From Candidatus Bipolaricaulota bacterium (GTDB lineage: Bacteria; Bipolaricaulota; Bipolaricaulia; Bipolaricaulales; Bipolaricaulaceae): 14,413 nt of DNA. The stretch is from the NCBI GenBank assembly GCA_021163465.1, contig JAGGWU010000156.1:1-14413 (forward strand), in the 5' to 3' direction. The translations under genes were made by a program, and so were the position numbers. Below the pieces are notes generated by a model. It made no database searches, was not told the origin of the DNA, and saw only the letters and a program-made list of their open reading frames with translations. Shown here piece by piece: positions 5,466 through 11,291 of the stretch; position 1 is the first letter of the stretch, and every line of letters starts with the position of its first letter.

Positions 5466-8096
5466 TCATAGCTCCAAGTATCGTTTTAACCGCTCCCGTT
5501 TCGCGCGCAACTCCGCGGCTTCCGCCTCCGCCTTTTTCACCACCTCTTCCGGGGCCTTGCTCCGGAATTCCTCGTTGGCGAGGCGGGATTCCAAGCTCGA
5601 GAGCTTGCGTTCTATCTTTCCTAGATCTTTGGCGATACGTTCCTTCTCCCGAGAAAGGTCTACCACCCCGCTCAAGGGGACGAACGCCTCCACCGAGCCC
5701 AGGACCACCTTGGCCGTGCCGGGGCTGGGGGAGTGGGCGGGCTCATAACGCACCCCCTTTGCCCGGCACAGGCGCCGGATCGCAGGGGCAAAGGAAAGGA
5801 GCCGCTCCACCTCGCTCCGCTCGCCGGTGAGGATCACCTCCACCTCCGCCGCGGCCGGCACCCCGAGCTCCGCCCGTACCGCCCGGATCTCCACCACCAG
5901 GTCCCGGAACCGGGCGAAGCCCTCCTCGGCGGCCGGATCCCGCCAGGAAGGCTCCTCCTCCGGGAAGGGCGCGGTGGCGATGGTCCCCTTCCGGCCCAGA
6001 AGCTGCCAGATCTCCTCGGTGATGAAGGGCATGAAGGGGTGAAGTAGCCTGAGGAGCCGGTCCAACACCTCCAGCAGGACCACCTGTGCCGTCCTTTTCG
6101 CCTCGGGATCATCCCCATAGAGGCGGATCTTGGAGAGCTCCAGGTACCAATCGCAGAAGTCGTGCCAGGTGAAGTCGTAGAGGGCCTCGGCGGCGAGGTG
6201 GAAGTTGTGCTTGTCGAGCTCTCCGCGGACCTTGCCCGCGAGCCAGGAGATCCGGGAGAGGATCCAGCGGTCCTCGGGGAAAAGCCCCCTTGCCTCGAGG
6301 GAAGTTCCCTCGGGGAGATCCCGGGTATTCTGGAGGATGAACCGGGCCATGTTCCAGACCTTGTTGAGGAAGTTCCTGCCGTCGTCCAGGGCCTTCCAGG
6401 AGAGGCGCCACGAACGTCCCTTGGAGGAGGCCTGAGAGAGGGTGAAGCGGAGGGCGTCCATCCCGTGGGTCTCCTTCACCTCCAGGGGATCGATGATGTT
6501 GCCCCGGGATTTGCTCATCTTCTGGCCCTTCTCGTCCACGATGAGGGGGGTGATATACACCTCCCGGAAGGGGATCTCCCCCATGAAGTGGAGCCCGGTC
6601 ATGATCATCCGCGCCACCCAGAAAAAGAGGATGTCGAAGCCGGTGATGAGAAGGGAGGTGGGGTAGAAGGTCCTGAGGTCCTCAGTCTCATCGGGCCAGC
6701 CCATCACCCCGAAGGGCCAAAGGGCCGAGGAGAACCAGGTATCCAACACGTCCTCTTCCTGCCTTAGGGGGACGTCCTCGCCGTAATGGGCCCGGGCCCT
6801 GGCCGCGGCCTCCTCTTCGTTCCTGCCCACGAAGATCTCCCCGTCGGGTCCGTACCAGGCGGGGATACGGTGGCCCCACCAAAGTTGTCTCGAGATGCAC
6901 CAGTCGCGGATGTTCTCCAGCCACTCGTAGTAGACCTTGGTCCAGCGCTCGGGGACGAACCGGATCTTCCCCTCTTTCACCACCTGGATGGCGGGCTCGG
7001 CCAGGGGCTTCATCCGCACGAACCACTGGGTGGAGATCAGGGGCTCCACCGGGGTATGGCAACGGTAGCAGTGGCCCACGGCGTGGCGGTACGGCTCGAC
7101 TCTCTCCAGGAGCCCCTCCTCCTCCAGGCGCGCGACGACGGCCTCCCGGGCGGCGTAGCGGTCCATCCCGGCGAAGGGCCCGCCGTTCTCGTTGATGGTG
7201 CCGTCGGGGTTCAGGATGTTCACCACGGGGAGGCCCTCGCGCTTCCCGATCTCGAAGTCCACGGGGTCGTGGCCCGGGGTCACCTTCAACACCCCGGTCC
7301 CGAATTCGGGATCCACCTCCGGGGCCCCGATGATGGGGAGCTTCCTCCCGATGAGGGGAAGGATCGCAGTCTTCCCGATCAGGTGCTTGTAGCGGGGATC
7401 ATCGGGGTTCACCGCCACGGCGGTGTCCCCGAGCATGGTTTCGGGGCGGGTGGTGGCGATGACCACATGTCCGCCATCCTCCAGGGGATAGCGGATGTAA
7501 TAGAGGTGCCCCTGGACCTCCTCGTGCTCTACCTCGATATCCGAGAGGGTGGTGCCGCAGCGGGGGCACCAGTTGATCATGTAGTCCCCGCGGTAGATTA
7601 GGCCTTCCTCCCAGAAGCGGACGAACGCCTCCCGCACCGCCCGGGAGAAGCCCGGATCCAAGGTGAAACGGAGCCGAGACCAATCGCACGAGGCGCCCAG
7701 GGTCTTGAGCTGTTCCACGATCTCGTTCCCGTACCGCTCCTTCCACGCCCACACCCGCTCCAGGAACCTCTCCCGGCCGAGGTCGTGGCGGGTGAGGCCC
7801 TCCTTGGCGAGCTCCTGCTCCACCACGTTCTGGGTAGCGATCCCGGCGTGATCGACGCCGGGGAACCAACAGACCTCGTATCCGTCCATGCGCTTGTAGC
7901 GGATGACGATGTCCTGGAGGGTGTTGTTGAGGGCGTGTCCCATGTGGAGGCGCCCGGTAATATTGGGCGGGGGGATGACGATGGAGAACGGGGGTTTGCC
8001 GCTCCGGGGGTCTGCCACCCAGAAGCGGACATCCAGCCAGAACTTAAGGATCCTGTCCTCTACCTTCCGGGGATCGTAGCGTGCCGGGAGCCCCAT
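5466..8096 (-). CDS. valS: Valyl-tRNA synthetase ValS
   Basis: Class I aminoacyl-tRNA synthetase that charges tRNA-Val; cytoplasmic. The 876-residue protein is a typical bacterial length. The HIGH motif is HMGH (51-54) in PPPNITGRLHMGHALN, and KMSKS is at 526-530. The CP1 editing domain lies between them, with ATTRPETMLGDTAVAV. The anticodon-binding helical domain follows, and the C-terminus is the coiled-coil arm typical of ValS, rich in Lys, Glu and Ala (about the last 65 residues). The ATG at 8096 has GGAGG five bases upstream, inside the ndk 3' end, and begins one base after the ndk stop; a TTG at 8108 would put the same GGAGG inside the coding region and was rejected. Followed at once by the folC-like gene, a common order in bacteria. 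Confidence 0.97.
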   Translation of the reverse strand: MGLPARYDPRKVEDRILKFWLDVRFWVADPRSGKPPFSIVIPPPNITGRLHMGHALNNTLQDIVIRYKRMDGYEVCWFPGVDHAGIATQNVVEQELAKEGLTRHDLGRERFLERVWAWKERYGNEIVEQLKTLGASCDWSRLRFTLDPGFSRAVREAFVRFWEEGLIYRGDYMINWCPRCGTTLSDIEVEHEEVQGHLYYIRYPLEDGGHVVIATTRPETMLGDTAVAVNPDDPRYKHLIGKTAILPLIGRKLPIIGAPEVDPEFGTGVLKVTPGHDPVDFEIGKREGLPVVNILNPDGTINENGGPFAGMDRYAAREAVVARLEEEGLLERVEPYRHAVGHCYRCHTPVEPLISTQWFVRMKPLAEPAIQVVKEGKIRFVPERWTKVYYEWLENIRDWCISRQLWWGHRIPAWYGPDGEIFVGRNEEEAAARARAHYGEDVPLRQEEDVLDTWFSSALWPFGVMGWPDETEDLRTFYPTSLLITGFDILFFWVARMIMTGLHFMGEIPFREVYITPLIVDEKGQKMSKSRGNIIDPLEVKETHGMDALRFTLSQASSKGRSWRLSWKALDDGRNFLNKVWNMARFILQNTRDLPEGTSLEARGLFPEDRWILSRISWLAGKVRGELDKHNFHLAAEALYDFTWHDFCDWYLELSKIRLYGDDPEAKRTAQVVLLEVLDRLLRLLHPFMPFITEEIWQLLGRKGTIATAPFPEEEPSWRDPAAEEGFARFRDLVVEIRAVRAELGVPAAAEVEVILTGERSEVERLLSFAPAIRRLCRAKGVRYEPAHSPSPGTAKVVLGSVEAFVPLSGVVDLSREKERIAKDLGKIERKLSSLESRLANEEFRSKAPEEVVKKAEAEAAELRAKRERLKRYLEL

Positions 8097-8097
8097 C

Positions 8098-8547
8098 TCA
8101 GCCTCCAAGCCACTTGGAATCGGCGATATCGTAGTGCAGGATCTCCTCCTCGTCGAAGAAGATGGGGATCTCTCGGGCGGAGGTCTCCGGCGAGTCGGAG
8201 CCGTGGATCAGGTTCATGGTAATGGAGAGGCCGTAATCGCCGCGGATGGTCCCCGGGGCCGCTTCCAGGGGGTTCGTCTTCCCCATCATCTTCCGCACCA
8301 CCTCGATGGCACTGGGGCCCTCCACCACCATGGCCACAACGGGCCCCGAGGTTATGAACGAGACGAGCTCGCCGAAGAAGGGTTTCTCCTTGTGTTCCGC
8401 GTAGTGACGTTCGGCGAGCTCCCGGGTAACCTGTATCATCTTCATGGCCACGATCTTCAGCCCCTTCTCTTCGATTCGGGAGATGATCCTTCCCATGAGG
8501 CGCCGTTGCACCGCATCCGGTTTGAGAAGCACCAATGTCCTCTCCAT
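8098..8547 (-). CDS. ndk: Nucleoside diphosphate kinase Ndk
   Basis: Transfers the terminal phosphate of ATP to other nucleoside diphosphates through a phosphohistidine. The 149-residue protein begins MERTLVLLKPDAVQRRLMGR and contains the active-site segment NLIHGSDSPETSAREI with catalytic His115; Lys9, Tyr49 and the Kpn-loop region (SGPVVAMVVEG) are in their family positions. The C-terminal extension FDEEEILHYDIADSKW is somewhat longer than in the E. coli enzyme and resembles other slightly longer members. GGAGGG lies six bases before the ATG. It is the first gene of the operon running ndk-valS-folC-uppS-cdsA; its stop is one base from the valS start. No strong promoter is obvious upstream, though the region next to it is AT-rich (TTAGGTTAAACTAA on the minus strand at about 8595-8608). 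Confidence 0.96.
   Translation of the reverse strand: MERTLVLLKPDAVQRRLMGRIISRIEEKGLKIVAMKMIQVTRELAERHYAEHKEKPFFGELVSFITSGPVVAMVVEGPSAIEVVRKMMGKTNPLEAAPGTIRGDYGLSITMNLIHGSDSPETSAREIPIFFDEEEILHYDIADSKWLGG
8102..8106 (-). promoter_or_regulatory. Ribosome binding site deciding the valS start
   Basis: GGAGG, five bases before ATG 8096 and embedded in the last codons of ndk; selects ATG 8096 over the upstream TTG. Confidence 0.75.
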
Positions 8548-8762
8548 CGCATTCCCTCCTCGAATTGCACCGTGAGTTGCGGAGCGAGAGATCGCGTTAG
8601 TTTAACCTAAATCGCCCCCGCTTCCTTCGGGAACGTGGCCTCCTTCCCGAGGAAAGCCCTTGGGGCGGCCTCGGAGCTCGTTCCGGGATTGGGCGTTGTC
8701 GCCGTCCTCCCCGAGTCGCGCAAGCGGGCACCGGTAGTGTGCCGGGAAGTGATGTTATGAAA

Positions 8763-8822
8763 GCGCGCGCCCTTGGCAGGGGTTAACCTGCCACAAAAGG
8801 AAAAAGAAAGGAGGGCGCGCGT
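8763..8822 (+). promoter_or_regulatory. Nested inverted repeat over the IS110-like transposase start
   Basis: CGCGCGCCC (8764-8772) is complementary to GGGCGCGCG (8813-8821), extendable by a G-U pair. Inside lies a second hairpin, TGGCAGG (8774-8780) with CCTGCCA (8787-8793), loop GGTTAA. The 3' strand of the outer stem contains part of the GGAGGG ribosome binding site and ends just before the ATG at 8823. If transcribed from upstream, the fold would hide the transposase start. IS110-family elements carry a structured RNA in their non-coding end, so this could be part of one; that is inference. Confidence 0.5.
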
Positions 8823-8921
8823 ATGGAGTGTATCGCGTTCGACTGCCACAAACACTACGCCTATGCGGTGGTGGAGGACGAGCGGGGCCGTGTGGGGGGA
8901 ACGTCCATTCCACAGTGGTAG
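8823..8921 (+). pseudogene. IS110-like transposase N-terminal remnant
   Basis: ATG at 8823 with AAAGGAGG upstream opens a 32-codon frame reading MECIAFDCHKHYAYAVVED then ERGRVGG, ending at TAG. The FDxHKxxxxAVVEDExGR pattern is the beginning of the DEDD/RuvC-like domain of IS110-family transposases, with Asp7 as the likely first metal ligand. Intact family members are about 300-400 residues, and I could not find the rest of the protein in any forward frame downstream. The remnant therefore represents a truncated copy whose left end survives. It sits at the junction between the GC-rich core genes and the AT-richer sbcDC island. Family recognition from one motif is moderately firm. Confidence 0.6.
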
Positions 8922-9110
8922 AAGGCACAGAGGTGTGCTTCCCGCCCTTATACGCCCCGCCGTTGTTGGACTGGTAGCTTTGGGGCTGTAGTCTGAACTC
9001 TCCGATCCCGGAGCGGATGGGGGCCCTGGGGCGGAAGGAATCGCCGCCTTAGCCGTGGCCCTGTGCGAAAAAAACCATTTTAATTCGGCTTTTGGCGAAG
9101 GCTTATCAAT

Positions 9111-9140
9111 TTGCTCCGGCTTTCAACCAAACACTATAAT
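9111..9140 (+). promoter_or_regulatory. Promoter of sbcDC
   Basis: A perfect TATAAT at 9135-9140 with TTGCTC (9111-9116) 18 bases upstream as a partial -35. The expected transcription start is near 9147, about 11 bases before the sbcD ATG, so the leader is too short for a normal Shine-Dalgarno and none is seen. Confidence 0.55.
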
Positions 9141-9157
9141 TCAATGTAGTTTTAGAA

Positions 9158-10300
9158 ATGCGTGTACTGATTAGTGCGGACTGGCATTTAGGGCGTCAGG
9201 GGATAGGAGGTGTAGACCTAACCCCTTATCAGAAGGAGTTGTTATTATCGTGGTTTTTAGATGAGCTCGTTTTGAAACTGCGCCCAGAGGTTTTAATAGT
9301 GGCCGGAGATATTTTCGACAGTAAACGACCATCAGCTGAGGCTCTCTCACTTTTTTCAGAATTCGTAGATGCTATCGCAGACCTCCGACTCCCCGCGGTC
9401 TTTCTCGCGGGAAATCATGATCTTCCGGAGTTAGTAACTTACATGGAGGGAATTCTCTCGCGGCACGGACTTCACATGATTTCAGCAGCCAATTGGTCTG
9501 AAAAGAACGTAATTGTCGATCTTCCTGGCCTGATATTCCTTCCGCACCTTTCTGTCTACCGACGGGAAGGAAGATCTATGGAGGAAATCCTTGAGGACCT
9601 CGCAAGCCGCTATGATCCTGCTAACAGTATCCTTATTACACACCTTACAATCTTGGGATCTGTTCAAGAGGCGTGGGATGAATGGGAAATAGGATTTGTG
9701 CCAATTATCCCTGCAAACATGCTTCGCGCATGGAAGCTCGTGGTAAGTGGACATCTCCATGGGCATCATATGCCGGCTTCAAATGTAGTGTATCCTGGGA
9801 GCCTTTTGAAATACCATCCACAAGAGAAGAACCAAAAGAAAACAGTCCTTCTTGTGGATACTGAAACGGGGCAGTGGGAGGCCCTGTCGGTTCCCCAAAA
9901 AATCGATATGTTGGAAGTGGCAGGGTATTGGGACAAAGATCATTGTCAGTTCGTGATAGAGGACCTTTATCGTGCACCATTTAGTGACACAGATTTTTTA
10001 GTTCTTGTTACTTTAAGTCGACCCGGCGGAGATCTCTCGTTGGCGAAGGGTGTAATAAGCGCGCTAGAGGCTGAATACCCCGGGGTAAAATTCTTTTTCG
10101 GCAAAGTTCATTCTATTGCGCACCAACTTGCCAACGAGTCCTCGGCAGCTCCCACTCAGACGCTCGTCAAGCTTTCCCCTCAAAGACTTGTTCACCGTTT
10201 CCTCCAGGAACATAACTTATTGGAGAGCGTACCTATTGAGAGAATTAATGACATAATTGGTGAGATCTTTGCTACCATGGAGAAAAGTCATGAAGCTTAA
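9158..10300 (+). CDS. sbcD: SbcD/Mre11-type DNA nuclease
   Basis: Manganese-dependent metallophosphoesterase nuclease that works with SbcC to cut hairpins and process DNA ends. All calcineurin-like motifs are visible in the 380-residue protein: ISADWHLG (D8, H10), AGDIFDS (D51), AGNHD (N86, H87), LITHL (H162) and VSGHLHGH (H199, H201, H203 region). The metal site therefore looks complete. The capping domain follows to about residue 330 and the last segment, PQRLVHRFLQEHNLL, is probably the helical part that binds the SbcC coils. The ATG at 9158 has no Shine-Dalgarno but lies close behind a good promoter and starts exactly at the conserved MRVLISADWH. The gene ends 11 bases inside sbcC, the usual operon. 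Low GC compared with the genes to the left suggests transfer. Confidence 0.95.
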   Translation: MRVLISADWHLGRQGIGGVDLTPYQKELLLSWFLDELVLKLRPEVLIVAGDIFDSKRPSAEALSLFSEFVDAIADLRLPAVFLAGNHDLPELVTYMEGILSRHGLHMISAANWSEKNVIVDLPGLIFLPHLSVYRREGRSMEEILEDLASRYDPANSILITHLTILGSVQEAWDEWEIGFVPIIPANMLRAWKLVVSGHLHGHHMPASNVVYPGSLLKYHPQEKNQKKTVLLVDTETGQWEALSVPQKIDMLEVAGYWDKDHCQFVIEDLYRAPFSDTDFLVLVTLSRPGGDLSLAKGVISALEAEYPGVKFFFGKVHSIAHQLANESSAAPTQTLVKLSPQRLVHRFLQEHNLLESVPIERINDIIGEIFATMEKSHEA

Positions 10301-11285
10301 TAAGTTAATTTTGACAAATTTTATTGCTTATCCAGAACGAGTTGAAATTCCTTTCCGAGAACTTCTTGAAACACACCGTCTATTGCTTATTTACGGACCC
10401 ACTGGAGCGGGCAAATCCACTATTATGGAAGGAATACTATACGCTCTTTTTGGCTACGATCAGAGAAGAAACCTTCGGTCACCTATATCCGAATATTCTC
10501 CTGATCAGCCCGCGTCCTTGGTGCTTGAATTTGAAATTGGAGGCCAAAAGTATCGCGTCGAACGTTCTTGGCATGCGCACAAGGGTAGATTGAAAAGAGA
10601 GCATAGGTGGTATCAATGGAATAAGGAAACCTGGGAACCCTTTGATCAGCGTCAGCTTACGCGCCTCTTCCCCCTTATGAGCGACTTCGATCTATTTAGG
10701 CAAGTGGTTTTGATCCCACAAGGGGAATACGCTCGATTTCTTAAAAGTGAACCGAGGAAGCGATATGAAACTTTGGTCAAGCTTCTCCCAGTCGGCTGGG
10801 CTGAGCATTTTGTTGATATATTGAGACAAAAGGTTGCGGAACTTGACGCAAAACGGCATCAAAAGGTAATTAAATTGCAATCGCTTTTAGACAAAGAAGA
10901 TCTTCATGACCCCGTAGATGCAAAGCCTATTGTCAGTGCCTTGAAGAAAGAAATTCAAAGTTTGTTAAAGAAACAAAATGTTCTTCGAGAAACGGTGCAT
11001 AAGAAAGAAAAGGAGCGCGAAAAATTAGATGAAATTTACATACAACTACAGAGAATTGAAGAAGTATTCCGAACGCTTATTAACGCCTTGGAAGCATTTA
11101 GGAAGGTGGAACAGCGCGCTGAAGAAATCGAGGCCATCCGCCGGGAAATTCAACGGATTGAAGAATTTCGGGCGCTCTTTCAAGAGCTCTTTCAGAAATC
11201 TGAGACCCTAAAAGATCGCATTCACACCAACGAACAAGAGTTGAAAAGACTGAAAGATAAGTTGAGAAAAGTTAAAAAACCCTAA
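10290..11285 (+). CDS. sbcC: SbcC/Rad50-type ATPase, N-terminal part before a frameshift
   Basis: N-terminal ATPase half of the SMC-like partner of SbcD. The ATG at 10290 has GGAG seven bases upstream and starts the typical MKLNKLILTNFIAYPERVEI; the frame also opens at 10257 but that start has no support. Walker A is GPTGAGKST (36-44), Q-loop Gln144 lies in VLIPQGEYARFLKSE. From about residue 180 it becomes a charged coiled coil. Translation ends at TAA 11283-11285 after KLRKVKKP, in the middle of the coil. The next frame (-1) continues seamlessly with TLKKLLPEIERLP, so this is one gene interrupted by a one-base shift at a six-A run. Alone, this 331-residue piece lacks Walker B, signature motif and zinc hook and could not be an active ATPase. 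Confidence 0.9.
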   Translation: MKLNKLILTNFIAYPERVEIPFRELLETHRLLLIYGPTGAGKSTIMEGILYALFGYDQRRNLRSPISEYSPDQPASLVLEFEIGGQKYRVERSWHAHKGRLKREHRWYQWNKETWEPFDQRQLTRLFPLMSDFDLFRQVVLIPQGEYARFLKSEPRKRYETLVKLLPVGWAEHFVDILRQKVAELDAKRHQKVIKLQSLLDKEDLHDPVDAKPIVSALKKEIQSLLKKQNVLRETVHKKEKEREKLDEIYIQLQRIEEVFRTLINALEAFRKVEQRAEEIEAIRREIQRIEEFRALFQELFQKSETLKDRIHTNEQELKRLKDKLRKVKKP

Positions 11286-11291
11286 AGAAAT
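11271..11291 (+). other. Frameshift site within sbcC
   Basis: Zero-frame codons are GTT AAA AAA CCC TAA. One additional A in the run of six (11274-11279) would give GTT AAA AAA ACC CTA AAG and join the two frames. A canonical A-AAA-AAC heptamer is present at 11274-11280 but out of phase for -1 slippage from the upstream frame. Either the ancestor had seven A residues, the assembly lost one, or slippage restores the frame. Confidence 0.75.

Larger units (their letters stand above)
8548..9157. other. 610-base gap without an intact gene
   Basis: Holds the leader of ndk (8548-8610), then GC-rich sequence with two small hairpins, TCGGGAA/TTCCCGA (8627-8650, loop of ten) and GGCAC/GTGCC (8727-8743), then the nested inverted repeat and IS110-like fragment listed separately. 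From 8922 to about 9070 the DNA is GC-rich with no recognisable coding or RNA signal. After about 9070 it turns AT-rich up to the sbcD promoter. The open frames here are short and show no family resemblance apart from the transposase start. Confidence 0.6.

Noticed and set aside
6786..7601. 271-codon open frame on the plus strand inside valS
   Set aside because: Antisense to a complete valS; Gly/His/Asp-rich shadow frame.
8607..8855. 82-codon minus-strand frame upstream of ndk
   Set aside because: Low-complexity translation without motif, and it covers the inverted repeats of the IS remnant on the other strand.
8773..8991. 72-codon frame overlapping the IS110-like remnant
   Set aside because: Different frame from the recognisable transposase start; no similarity seen.
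11274..11280. A-AAA-AAC as a programmed -1 frameshift heptamer
   Set aside because: Its codons are not in phase with the upstream sbcC frame, so it cannot work as the standard signal; kept only as part of the frameshift site description.
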